This document shows positions 13,944 to 25,025 of a stretch of 64,000 nucleotides of DNA, one piece after another; position 1 is the stretch's first letter; each line of letters begins with the position of its first letter. The translations under genes and the position numbers were made by a program. Under the pieces are notes generated by a model. The model was not told the origin of the DNA. It worked only from the letters and a program-made list of their open reading frames with translations, and searched no databases. This stretch comes from Salvelinus alpinus (taxonomy: Eukaryota; Chordata; Actinopteri; Salmoniformes; Salmonidae): contig NC_092091.1 of assembly GCF_045679555.1 (NCBI RefSeq), positions 15,895,572 through 15,959,571 on the forward strand. The letters run 5' to 3'.

Positions 13944-14411
13944 CAGTGTTGGGGAATAGCGAATTTCATGTAGTTCAACTAGTTAACTACATTTTGCATA
14001 AGCTTGGTGGTAGTTGACCTAAATTCAAATCTAGGTAGTGTTTTAAGTAGTTAATTACTTTTTTTTTTGTGCCATATAGCGGTGTAGTTAACTACTGGAA
14101 CTACACACTACTTTTTTGCTAAAATAAAATATGGTTGAAGTAGGCAATCATTTCCTTTTTTTGCCAACAGATCGGTTTCAGTCTAGATCGGTTTAAGTAC
14201 ACATTTTGTTAACCCCAATGTGATCACTTCTTGCAATTTGTAGTGCATGACATGCATTTCAGATTTACATATGATAGTTTTTCACAAAGTAGGTTGGATG
14301 TAACTTCAGTTAAGTAAACTATATTTATCTTAAGGGTAGCTTTAGTGTAGCTTAACTTAAGTAATTGGTAGCTTGGTAAACTATATTTTCTGACTAGCCT
14401 CCCCAACACTG
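13944..14411. mobile_element. Non-autonomous hAT-like element
   Basis: Inverted ends cagtgttggggaa (left) and ctccccaacactg (right) enclose 468 bp with no transposase. The flanks aacgtttt and aaagtttg match at 6 of 8 positions, compatible with an aged 8-bp hAT target duplication. The inside is rich in tagttaactac motifs. It lies about 400 bp after the fezf1 stop, so it may be part of the transcript. Confidence 0.7.
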
Positions 14412-14493
14412 AAAGTTTGGCAAAAAAACTACGTCTATGACACGTATAGGCTACATTGTTAAGCAGTTGCACATACTAAATAATGTAAGTTAT

Positions 14494-14516
14494 GAAAATA
14501 AAATAATGACAATAAA
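14494..14516 (+). terminator. Candidate poly(A) signals of fezf1
   Basis: Overlapping AATAAA hexamers beyond the hAT-like element. If used, the fezf1 3' untranslated region would include the hAT insertion. An AATAAA near 14123 lies inside the hAT element. Confidence 0.3.
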
Positions 14517-15116
14517 ATGAAACTGTGTATATGTCATATTGTGTCTGACATGTTTAAGAAAAATGAATTCCATATATTGCATTATTTAGAGATGGACATA
14601 CATGGGCCAAACGATTCCCGTGATGGTAAAGGGAAGTATTTTGATAATAATAATCATCATAATCCGTTTCATTTTTTTTCTTTATAAAACGAAGATTGGG
14701 GTTTATTTATTTTCCTTTGACCAAGGATCTTACCATAATGGTGAGTTGTAAATGTAGGAAAACACTTCTATCGCCTCAGGGGTGTAGGCTTGCATGCAAG
14801 GTCATGCATGTAGGCTAGGAAAGCTATAGCCTAAATCTTTAGGACAGCTACCCCCTCTTGTGGACAGTATTGAGAAATACGATTCTACCTGTTGACCCTT
14901 GTAGCCAAATAGGCTACGATGAAACAATATTCTTCTGCAAATACGAGTCAACTGCGAACATCTTGGCAAAATGTTTAAATTTGTTTTATTAGGGAAAAAG
15001 GTCCCATTTGCATTACACTGAGAGGCAACATTACCTGACCTAGCTGCTCACTAACAATCCAAAATAATGCAGGCTCAGGATTCCAACCTGAAACGACTTC
15101 CATGCATTCAGGTTAA
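14517..15116. other. Intergenic gap
   Basis: AT-rich, no coding frame and no repeat that I recognise. Confidence 0.4.
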
Positions 15117-16559
15117 CAGTGCATTCAGAAAGTAGTCAGACCACTTGACTTTTTCCACATTTTGTTATGTTACAGACTTATTCTAAAATGGATTGAATAA
15201 AAAAAATCCTCATCAATCTATACACAATACCCCCTAATGACAAAATGAAAACAGTTTTTAAGAAATGTTTGCAAATGTATATATATATTCAGACCCTTTG
15301 CTATGAGACTCGAACTTGAGCTCAGGTGCATGCTGTTTCCATTGATCATCCCCATTGATCATCCTTGAGCTGTTTCTTCAACTTGATTGGAGTCCACCTG
15401 TGGTAAATTCAATTGATTGGACATGATTTGGAAAGGCACACACCTGTCTATATAAAGTCCCACAGTTGATAGTGTATGTCGGAGCAAAAACCAAGCCATG
15501 AGGTGGAAGGAAATGTCCGTAGAGCTCCGAGACAGGATTGTGTCGAGGCACAGATCTGGGGAATGGTACCAAAAAATGTCTGCAGCATTGAAGGTCCCCA
15601 AGAACACAGTGGCCTCCATCATTCTTAAATTGAAGAAATTTGGAACCACCAAGACATTTTGAGCAAACTGAGTATTTGGGGGATAAGCTCCTTGGTTAGG
15701 GAGGTGACCAATAACCCGATGGTCACTCTGACAACGCTCCAGAGTTACTCTTCCAAGCTCTAGGAAGAGTCTTGGTGGTTCCAAACTTCTTCCATTTAAG
15801 AATGATGGAGGCCACTGCGTTCTTGGGGACCTTCAATGCTGTAGACATTTTGAGCAAACTGAGCAATTGGGCCTTGGTTAGGGAGAAGACCAAGAACCCG
15901 ATGGTCATTCTGAGAGCTCTCCAGAGTTCCACTATGGAGATGGGAGAACCTTCCAAAAGGACAACCATCTCTGTAGCACTCCACTAATCAGGCCTTTATG
16001 GTAAAGTGGCTAGAAAGAAGCCACTCCTTAGTAAAAGGCACATGATAGCCCGTTTGGAGTTTGCCAAGGGAAACAAGATTCTCTGGTCTGATGAAACCAA
16101 GATTGAACTCTGAATGTCCTTGAGTGGCCCAGCCAGAGCCCGGACTTGAACCCGATCGAACATCTCTGGAGAGACCTGAAAATAGCTGTGCAGCAACGCT
16201 CCCCATCCAACCTGACAGAGCTTGAGAGGATCTGCAGAGAAGAAAGAGAGAAACTCTCCAAATACAGGTGTGCCAAGCTTGTAGTGTCATACCCAAGAAC
16301 ACTCAAGGCTGTTATCGCTGCCAAAGCTGCTTCAACAAAGTACTGAGTAAAGGGTCTGAATACTAATGTAAATGTGATATTTCAGTTTTATTTTTAATAT
16401 ATTTGCAAAAATGTCTAAACCTGTTTTTGCTTTGTCATTATGGGGTATTGTGTGTAGATTGATAAGGGGAAAAAACGATTTAATCCATTTTAGAATAAGG
16501 CTGTAACATAACAAAATGTGAAAAAAGTGAAGGGGTTTGAATACATCCCGAATGCACTG
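15117..16559 (+). mobile_element. Tc1-like transposon, rearranged and internally deleted
   Basis: Inverted termini (cagtgcattcagaaagtag at left; cccgaatgcactg at right) define a 1.44 kb element. The plus strand starts with a DNA-binding region near 15498 ([20 protein letters not shown] then [15 protein letters not shown]). The next part, about 15770-15985, repeats this segment inverted ([20 protein letters not shown] on the minus strand). Further on, the frame jumps from the first catalytic block WSDETKIEL straight to [17 protein letters not shown], losing roughly 120 residues including the middle aspartate. The C-terminal end (16146-16346) is fairly well preserved. Confidence 0.85.
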
Positions 16560-16844
16560 TATGTCCAGGTTTGACCTCCCAGGCTATAGCTTTTAATTCT
16601 ACACAACTGATCTTACATTTGTTGATGGATCATAGGTTATTCTTCAGTTAGGATATTCACCATATTATAAAGAAGAATTAGGAATAAGGTGGTGCATTAT
16701 TCAATTAGGCCTATCAGTGAATGGGCCAATGTTTTTACTTTTTGTTTTGATCAAACATGAGAGAATGTGACATGTCTGTATGGCATTTTTGATAATGATA
16801 TCATGACATGTAGCCTAAGCCTGCCTCATGCGACACAAAGGTCT

Positions 16845-16970
<126 letters not shown>

Positions 16971-17229
16971 CTACCACTTCATTTGTGGGCAAGTGTGTCA
17001 TGAATTGTGAAAAAAATGTCTGTCAGTACCACTGACTTGGTCTGTTACCAGATATAGCCCTAAAGGTGGACAGTGAATGATCCTGTACTAACCACTGCCG
17101 TTGTGCCCTTAATCAAGGCATTTAACCCCAAATTGCTCTCTATCCTGCATGTGCCTGTCAACACTTGTGTTTCTGGGGATGTAAGGGGATAGGCAGAAAT
17201 TCAAGTAATTTCGGTTCTAACCAAATGGA

Positions 17230-17532
17230 CTACAAAGGAAATGCTCTATTCTATTTTAAAAACTGGGTGCATCGAGCCCTGAATACTGATTGGCTGACTG
17301 CTGTGGTATATCAGATCATATACCACTGGAAAGACAAAATATTTATTTTTACTGCTCTAATTATGTTGGTAACCAGTTTATAATAGCAATAAGGCACCTC
17401 GGGGGTTTGTGATATATGGCCAATATACCACGGCTAAGGGCTGTGTCCAGGCACTCTGCGTTGCGTCATGGATAAGAACAGCTCTTAGCTGTGGTATGTT
17501 GGCCATATACCACACCCCCTTAGGTCTTATTG
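17230..17532. repeat. Dispersed repeat with palindromic ggccatatacca motifs
   Basis: Contains tatggccaatataccacgg and its near-inverse ttggccatataccacac about 80 bp apart, and an outer tggtatatcagatcatatac. It looks like a non-autonomous fold-back type repeat. It runs directly into the truncated left end of the next Tc1. Confidence 0.55.
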
Positions 17533-18316
17533 CTTCACTTAGAAATGTCCTTGTTTTTGAAAGAAAAGCAAATTTTTCCCCCATTAAAATAACATAAAAT
17601 TGATCAGAAATACAGTGCAGACATTGTTAATGTTGTAAATGACTATTGTAGCTAGAAACGGCAGATTTTTTTGTGGATTATCAACATAGGCGTACCGAGG
17701 CCCATTATCAGCAAGCATCCCTCGTGTGTTCCAATGGCACATTGTGTTAGCTAATCCAAGTTTATCAATTTAAAAGGCTAATTGATCATGAGAAAACCCT
17801 TTTGCAATTATTTTAGCACAGCTGAAAACTGTTGTACTGATTAAAGAAGCAATATAACTGGCCTTCTTTAGACTCGTTGAGTATCTGGAGCATCAGCATT
17901 TTTGGGTTCGATTACAGGCTCAAAATGGCCAGAAACAAAGTACTTTCTTCTGAAACTCGTCAGTTTATTCTTGTTCTGAGAAATGAAGGCTATTCCATGC
18001 AAGAAATTGCCAAGAAACTGAAGATCTCGTACAATGCTGTGTACTACTCCCTTCACAGAACAGCACAAACTGTCTCTAACCAGAATAGAAAGAGGAGTGG
18101 GAGACCCCGGTGCACAACTAAGCAAGAGGACAAGTACATTAGAGTGTCTAGTTTGAGAAACAGATGCCTCACAAGTCCTCAACTGGCAGCTTCCTTAAAT
18201 AGTACCCGGAAAACACCAGTTTTAACGTCAACAGTGAAGAGGTGACTCCGGGATGCTGGCTTTTAAAAAAAACAAGGACATTTCTAAGTGACCCCAAACT
18301 TTTGAACGGTAGTGTA
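17533..18316 (+). mobile_element. Tc1-like deletion derivative keeping the DNA-binding domain
   Basis: The plus strand holds a continuous frame from the ATG at 17925 to 18245 starting MARNKVLSSETRQFILVLRN. It includes a helix-turn-helix (MQEIAKKLKISYNAVYYSL) and a GRPR motif (RSGRPRCTTKQEDKYIRV). The frame ends at KTPVLTSTVKR, and the sequence then jumps to the 3' terminus (ttttgaacggtagtgta). The whole catalytic domain is deleted. The 5' untranslated end of the element (17540-17920) is present, but its outermost inverted repeat is replaced by the preceding repeat. Confidence 0.8.
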
Positions 18317-18689
18317 TATGGGAGATTTGTCTCTCAGCGCTGAGTTCATTTAAAGAGAATAGATTACAAAACTGTGGTTCTAAAACTCTGTAGACTATAG
18401 TTAATCAGCTAGGCACGATTCCTCTTATCTCAGTACTATCTGGGATCCTTGGGACTTCCTAAGAATCCCAGATAGCATGGACCATTCTTTTTGGGAATGC
18501 CGTCTGTAGTCACAATACTTTGACGGCTACGTGAAGGACAAGCAGGTGCCTGTAGTGTGGCATATAGTGGGTGTGAGGCTATGAAGCAGGCAGTAGAGGT
18601 GCAACAAGTGAGAGTGGAGAGAATGCTGATGCAATGAGGATGGTCCAGGCCCAGGGAGATACAGATTTAAGGGAGAGATGGGTAGGAGC

Positions 18690-19430
18690 GTCTAGATTAC
18701 GGGGCAGGTGGGAGGTGATATGGTATACATAGATAAGAGAAAGCTGGTGACGTTCATAGCAAGAGTTATCAATAGCACTGCTAAAGTAGAGTCTAAAACA
18801 GAGAGGATTCAGCTAATAGTGAAAGCTGCTGGGAGACATCTGAGTATGACAGGGTTGACATGGGAAGAAGTTCAAGATGACCTTAATCCGCCGAGGGTGG
18901 AGTCATATATTACTGGATCTTAGTTATGGTGATAGTACTACAATAGAATGCTCAAAGCCTGTTGGCTAATGGGCAGCAGTTCAAGCAGTTCATTGTAGAT
19001 ATGCAAGCTAAGCCTGATGTGATATGTGTGCAGGAAACATGGCTCAAACCGAATGTGGAGTTTATCATACAGTGATATGTAGCGTTTCATAGGGACTGAG
19101 ATGTAGGGTGGGGGGGGCATCTTCATAAAGCAAGGACTTCCCTACAGGGTGCTAGGCAGAGGTATTGAACAGGAATATGTAGTGGTGGAGGTGAGGTTGA
19201 GAGGAGGGGTGATAGTGGTAGTGAACTACTATAATCCGTGTCAGATATTGGACCTAGAAGTGCTGGAGAGGGTGGAGGGCCAGGATAGAAGTAAGGTAAT
19301 GTGGTCCATCACTTGGGGGGAATGGCCAAGTGATGGAAAATCTGATGGAAATGAAAGATCTGGTGTGCCTGAATGATGGATTGATGTAGCCATAATGAAA
19401 GAGTTTGTCTTGGACCTCTGGTATCTAGCT
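18690..19430 (+). mobile_element. I-like LINE, endonuclease region, decayed
   Basis: Broken plus-strand frames read WNAQSLLANGQQFKQFI and KPDVICVQETWLKPN (about 18945-19060), matching the start of an APE-type endonuclease of a non-LTR retrotransposon. A later piece reads VVVEVRLRGGVIVVVNYYNP (near 19180-19240). Many stops and shifts. The element resumes at 21096 after two inserted repeats. Confidence 0.75.
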
Positions 19431-19600
19431 ATGGTGCAAAGTACTTAAGTAGTACTTGAAAGTATCTTTACTTAAGTAGTTTTTTGGGGGTATCTGTACT
19501 TTACCTTACTACTTATATTTTTGACTACTTTTACTTTTACTTCACTACATTCCTAAAGAAAATAATGTACTTTTTACTCCATACATTTTCCATGACACCC
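19431..19600. repeat. Dispersed repeat rich in acttaagtagtactt
   Basis: About 170 bp of tactt/aagta motifs typical of a dispersed fish DNA-transposon end. It interrupts the I-like LINE, between its endonuclease part and the minus-strand LINE. Confidence 0.5.
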
Positions 19601-21095
19601 AAAAGTACTTCAAATCAAATTTTATTAGTCACATGCGCCGAATACAATAGGTGTAGACCTTACAGTGAAATGCTTACTTACGAGCCCCTAACCAACAATG
19701 CAGTTTTTTAAAAAATGAATAAGAATAAGAAATAAATGTAACAAGTAATTAAAGAGCAGCAGTAAAATACCAATAGCAAGACTATTTACAGGGGGGTACC
19801 GGTACAGAGTCAATGTGCGGGGGCACCGGTTAGTTGAGGTAATATATACAGGTAAGTAGAGTTATTAAAGTGACTATGCATAGATGATAACAACAGAGAG
19901 TAGCAGTGGTGTAAAAGAGGAGGAGAGGGGCAATGCAAATAGTCTGGGAAGCCATTTGATTAGATGTTCAGGAGTCTTAGAAGGTAGAAGCTGTTTAGAA
20001 GCCTTTTGGACCTAGACTTGGTGCTCTGGTACCGCTTGCCATGCGGTAAAAGGGAGAACAGTCTATGACTAGGGTGGCTGGAGTTTTTGACAATTTTTAG
20101 GGCCTTCCTCTGACACCGCCTGGTATAGAGGTCCTGGATGGCAGGAAGCTTGGCCCCAGTACTGGGTCGTTCGCACTACCCTCTGTAGTGCCTTACGGTC
20201 GGAGGCCGAGCAGTTGCCATACCAGGCAGTGATGCAACCAGTCAGGATGCTCTCGATGGAGCAGCTGTAAAACCTTTTGAGGATCTGAGGACCCATGCCA
20301 AATCTTTTTAGTGTCCTGAAGGGGAATAGGTTTTGTCGTGCCCTCTTCACGACTGTCTTGGTGTACTTGGACCATGTTAGTTTGTTAGTGATGTGGACAC
20401 CAAGGAACTTGAAGCTCTCAACCTGCTCCACTACAGCCTCGACGATGAGAATGGGGGCGTGCTCGGTCCTCTTTTTCCTGTAGTCCACAATCATCTCCTT
20501 TGTCTTGATCACATTGAGTGAGAGGTTGTTGTCCTGGCACCACATGGCCAGGTCTCTGACCTCCTCCCTATAGGCTGTCTCGTCGTTGTCGGTGATCAGG
20601 CCTACCACTGTTGTGTCATCTGCAAACTTAATGATGGTGTTGGAGTCGTGCCTGGCCGTGCAGTCATGAGTGAACAGGGAGTACAGGAGGGGACTGAGCA
20701 CGCACCCCTGGGGATCCCCTGTGTTGAGGATCAACGTGGCGGATGTGTTGTTACCTACCCTCACCACCTGGGGGCGGCCCGTCAGGAAGTCCAGGATCCA
20801 GTTGCAGAGGGAGGTGTTTAGTCCCAGGGTCCTTAGCTTATTGATGAGCTTTGAGAGCACTATGGTGTTGAACGCTGAGCTGTAGTCAATGAATAGCATT
20901 CACACACAGGTGTTCCTTTTCTCCAGGTGGGAAAGGGCAGTGTCGAGTGCAGTAGAGATTACACCATCTGTGGATCTGTTAGTACGGTATGCAAATTGGA
21001 GTGGGTCTAGGGTTTCTGGGATAATGGTGTTGATGTAAGCCATGACCAGCCTTTCAAAGCACTTTATGGCTACAGACGTGAGTGCTACGGGTCGG
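19601..21095 (-). mobile_element. CR1/L2-like LINE, 5'-truncated, reverse transcriptase and 3' end
   Basis: A minus-strand frame of 276 residues (20069-20899) begins [20 protein letters not shown]. It holds the RT blocks [20 protein letters not shown] and the active-site box [11 protein letters not shown], then [14 protein letters not shown]. The 3' untranslated end (19601-20068) reaches a terminus related to the one at 52200-52292 (cacatgcgccgaataca / gacgcatgtgacaaata). Upstream, decayed coding sequence continues to about 21095, where the copy is truncated. Several frameshifts follow residue 240, so it is inactive. It lies antisense inside the I-like LINE. Confidence 0.85.
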
Positions 21096-22736
21096 TAGTG
21101 TTGTAAAACACAGTGTGGGAGGAGGGGAAACTACCAGGCAGTTGGAAGGAGGCAGTAGTGGTACCAATCCGGAAGCCAAGGAAGGACCCAACGAGGCCAA
21201 CAAGCTATTGGTCAATAGCTTTAACATCACATGTAAGTAAGATTATCGAACGTGTGATTACGGAGAAGCTAACTTACTTCCTGGAGAGCAGGGTGCTAGT
21301 ATTGCCACATCAGATTGGGTTCAGGAAGGGAAGGGGAACTATGGACCCACTACTCTGCTTAGAAGCAGAGGTCAGGACGCTCAGGTGAAGAATGAGACTG
21401 TTGTAGCTGTCTTTTTTGATGTGGAGAAGGTGTATGATGTGGAAGGAGGGATTGTTAATCAAGCTTGATATTATCGGGGTAGGAGGAAGAACATACAACT
21501 GGATAAAAGATTTCCTGTTTGGAAGGTCTATCCAGGTGAGGGTGGGGAAGTCTCTGTCAAGCAGCTACCTGGTGGATAATGGCATACCACAGGGGAGCGT
21601 TATTAGTCCTCTGTTGTTCTCAATCATGATCAATGATGTTTACTTTCAGGTTACATACCGATATTGGGAGGTTGTTATTTGCAGATGATGGGCCCTTATG
21701 GAAGAAATGTGCCATACATAGTCAGGAAGGTACAGGAAGCAATTGATGAGGTAGAGCGGTGGGGATTCAGGTTCTCTGTAGAGAAAACTCAGACAGTGTT
21801 CTTTACCAGGAGGAAGGTGGGAGAAGAGGTATGCTTGAGGTTATATGGGAGAAACTTGGAGAGGTTGTGGCCTTCAGGTTCCTTGGGGTATACTTTGACA
21901 CTAGACTAACCTGGGCAGAACACATTGAGAGAGGGGTGGGAAAGTCTAAGAAGGTGCTAAATGTGATGCGCTGTCTGACGGGGAAGGAGTGGGGGGCTGG
22001 GCGTTCCTCATTGAGGACCATGTATGTTGCATTGATCCTGTCTGACGAGGAAGGAGTGGGGGGCTGGGCGTTCCTCAATGAGGACCATGTATGTTGCATT
22101 GATCCTGTCTGACGAGGAAGGAGTGGGGGGCTGGGCGTTCCTCAATGAGGACCATGTATGTTGCATTGATCTGATCTGTAATAGATTATGGCATTATAGC
22201 GTATGGTTCGGCAGCCCGGACATCATTGGAAAGGCTAAATGTCATACAGGGACAAGGACTCCGAATATATAGTGGGGTGTTTCGGATGTCCCCAGTGGCT
22301 GCACTACAGGTGGAGATGGGGGATATGCCATTGCAGATTAGGAGACAGCAGCTGGCAATTAATTATTGGGTCAACCTACAGGGACATGGGGTGTCTCTTC
22401 CTGAAAAATAGATTTTACAGGCATGCTGGGAACATGACCGAAGACAGAACACAAGCTTTGGGTGGGTGGGTAATTCCCAAGCGAAGGAGATGGGACTGTA
22501 TGGAAGGGAGTTAAGTCTAATGATAGCTATTCCTGTGAACCCACTATGGCTACTCCCGCCTCCAGTAGTTGATCTAGAAGTGATGGAGAGACTACAGAAA
22601 GACAGGGAGGGTGTTGATCCATCTGATTTGTTTAAGATATGTCTGGATACTGGGTATCAGGATTTTGTGGCCATTTACACAGATGGTTCAAAAGATCCAA
22701 GGACGTACTGGGTCAGCATTTGTAGTGCACGATATA
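21096..22736 (+). mobile_element. I-like LINE, reverse transcriptase region
   Basis: Plus-strand pieces in order: LPGSWKEAVVVPIRKPRKDP (21113-21388), then GFRKGRGTMDPLLCLEAEV, then WIKDFLFGRSIQVRVGKSL and VDNGIPQGSVISPLLFSIMI (21416-21688), then the finger/thumb region SVEKTQTVFFTRRKVG (21664-21909). The expected F-A-D-D box is degraded to F-A-D-D-G near 21675. Frames are broken by indels, including a 67-bp triplication at 21970-22170. The RNase H domain begins at about 22665 (AIYTDGSKDP) and is cut by a Tc1 at 22737. Confidence 0.85.
21970..22170. repeat. Three-copy 67-bp tandem duplication inside the LINE
   Basis: The unit starting ctgtctgacgaggaaggagt and ending tgtatgttgcattgatc occurs three times in a row with very few differences. 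Since 67 is not a multiple of 3, each extra copy shifts the LINE reading frame. Confidence 0.9.
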
Positions 22737-24343
22737 CAGTGGGGAGAACAAGTATTTGATACACTGCCAATTTTGCAGGTTTTCCTACTTACAAAGCATG
22801 TAGAGGTCTGTAATTTTTATCATAGGTACACTTCAACTGTGAGAGGCGGAATCTAAAACAAAAATCCAGAAAATCACATTGTATGATTTTTAAGTAATTA
22901 ATTTGCATTTTATTGCATGACATAAGTATTTGATACATCCGAAAAGCAGAACTTAATATTTGGTACAGAAGCCTTTGTTTGCAATTACAGAGATCATACG
23001 TTTCCTGTAGTTCTTGACCAGGTTTGCACACACTGCAGCAGGGATTTTGGCCCACTCCTCCATACAGATCTTCTCCAGATCCTTCAGGTTTCGGGGCTGT
23101 CGCTGGGCAATACGGACTTTCAGCTCCCTCCAAAGATTTTCTATTGGGTTCAGGTCTGGAGACTGGCTAGGCCACTCCAGGACCTTGAGATGCTTCTTAC
23201 GGAGCCACTCCTTAGTTGCCCTGGCTGTGTGTTTCGGGTTGTTGTCATGCTGGAAGACCCAGCCACGACCCATCTTCAATGCTTTTACTGAGGGAAGGAG
23301 GTTGTTGGCCAAGATCTCGCGATACATGGCCCCATCCATCCTCCCCTCAATACGGTGCAGTCGTCCTGTCCCCTTTGCAGAAAAGCATCCCCAAAGAATG
23401 ATGTTTCCACGTCCAGGCTTCACGGTTGGGATGGTGTTCTTGGGGTTGTACTCATCCTTCTTCTTCCTCCAAACACGGCGAGTGGAGTTTAGACCAAAAA
23501 GCTCTATTTTTGTCTCATCAGACCACATGACCTTCTCCCATTCCTCCTCTGGATCATCCAGATGGTCATTGGCAATTTTCAGACGGGCCTGGACATGCGC
23601 TGGCTTGAGCAGGGGGACCTTGCGTGCACTGCAGGATTTTAATCCATGACGGCGTAGTGTGTTACTAATGGTTTACTTTGAGACTGTGGTCCCAGCTCTC
23701 TTCAGGTCATTGACCAGGTCCTGCCGTGTAGTTCTGGGCTAATCCCTCACCTTCCTCATGATCATTGATGCCCCACGAGGTGAGATCTTGCATGAAGCCC
23801 CAGACCGAGGGTGATTGACCGTCATCTTGAACTTCTTCCATTTTCTAATAATTGCGCCAACAGTTGTTGCCTTCTCACCAAGCTGCTTGCCTATTGTCCT
23901 GTAGCCCATCCCAGCCTTGTGCAGGTCTACAATTTTATCCCTGATGTCCTTACACAGCTCTCTGGTCTTGGCCATTGTGGAGAGGTTGGAGTCTGTTTGA
24001 TTGAGTGTGTGGACAGGTGTCTTTTTTACAGGTAACGAGTTCAAACAGGTGCAGTTAATACAGGTAATGAGTGGAGAACAGGAGGGCTTCTTAAAGAAAA
24101 ACTAACAGGTCTGTGAGAGCCGGAATTCTTACTGGTTGGTAGGTGATCAAATACTTATGTCATGCAATAAAATGCAAATTAATTACTTAAAAATCATACA
24201 ATGTGATTTTCTGGATTTTTGTTTTAGATTCCGTCTCTCACAGTTGAAGTGTACCTATGATAAAAATTACAGACCTCTACATGTTTTGTAAGTAGGAAAA
24301 CCTGCAAAATTGGCAGTGTATCAAATACTTGTTCTCCCCACTG
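22737..24343 (-). mobile_element. Complete Tc1-like transposon, 1607 bp, with near-identical 199-bp inverted repeats
   Basis: Ends start cagtggggagaacaagta on both sides and stay inverted-identical for about 199 bp (22737-22935 and 24145-24343) with two mismatches that I can see. TA dinucleotides flank both ends (22735-22736, 24344-24345), the target duplication of the superfamily. It is inserted into the RNase H region of an I-like LINE, which continues on the other side. The low divergence between the ends suggests one of the youngest insertions in the window. Confidence 0.95.
22953..23975 (-). pseudogene. Tc1 transposase, full-length frame broken by two stop codons
   Basis: One frame of 340 codons plus stop runs from the ATG at 23975 ([20 protein letters not shown]) to 22953 (NKGFCTKY). 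It covers the paired-like DNA-binding region with two helix-turn-helices and the DDE catalytic domain: [25 protein letters not shown] and DLNPIENLW. The spacing from the second aspartate to the glutamate is 34 residues, as expected for DD34E. Only two in-frame stops interrupt it: TAG at 23739-23741 (codon 79) and TAA at 23673-23675 (codon 101). I see no frameshift. All three catalytic residues are intact. As it stands the copy cannot make a full transposase. Confidence 0.9.
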
Positions 24344-24345
24344 TA

Positions 24346-25025
24346 TATACAGCAGATCATCTGGCTGTAAATACAGCAGAGCTGATGGCCATACTGTTGG
24401 CCTTGCAGTGGATGGAGGAAGTCAAGCCAGACAGAGTAGTTATTTGCTCTGATTCATGTGCAGTGTTGATGAGTCTCCAGTCCTTTAGGTCACGTAGCAG
24501 ACAGGACCTGCTTTATGAGGTGCTACAAACCCATGCCAGGATTAGACAGATGGGTACACAGATAAGATTTATTTGGGTCCCAGCCCATGTGGGGGTGGAG
24601 AGGAACGAGACAGTTGATGTACTTGCTAAACAAGCACTTAGAAGTGGGGATGTTGATGTTGTAGTTTCAATGAGCAAGGCAGAGGCAAAAATACTGATAT
24701 GGACAGTGATGGTGCAGAGAGGGCAGGAGCAGTGTAATAGAGATACTAAGGGCAGGCATATATTTCAAGTACAGAGAAAAGTCAGGGAGGATGGCAGGAA
24801 GGGACAGAAGAGAGGAGGCTATTTTTACAAGATTAAGGGTGGGACACAGCCAGTTGAATAAGTCCTTAAATTTGAAAGGAAAGCATCCAACAGGAAATTG
24901 TGATTATTGCCAGGAAACAGAGACCGTGCAGCATGTACTGTATTGCTACAGTGTGGGCAGTATCAGAAGGAAAGAGAGAGGCTGAGATCTAGTGAGGGAG
25001 AAGGGGATACAGGAAATTAGTTTAA
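24346..25025 (+). mobile_element. I-like LINE, RNase H domain and C-terminal zinc motif
   Basis: The plus frame continues the RNase H domain that was cut at 22736. NTAELMAILLALQWMEEVK has the glutamate, VVICSDSCAVLMSL the second aspartate, and FIWVPAHVGVERNETVDVLA the histidine and last acidic residue. With YTDGS before the Tc1, all catalytic positions are recognisable. After a frameshift comes CDYCQETETVQHVLYC (about 24900-24950), a C-x2-C...H-x4-C motif often found at the C-terminus of such LINEs. Confidence 0.85.

Noticed and set aside
23014-23649. Plus-strand frame of 211 residues
   Set aside because: Exact antisense shadow of the Tc1 transposase on the minus strand; no domain of its own.
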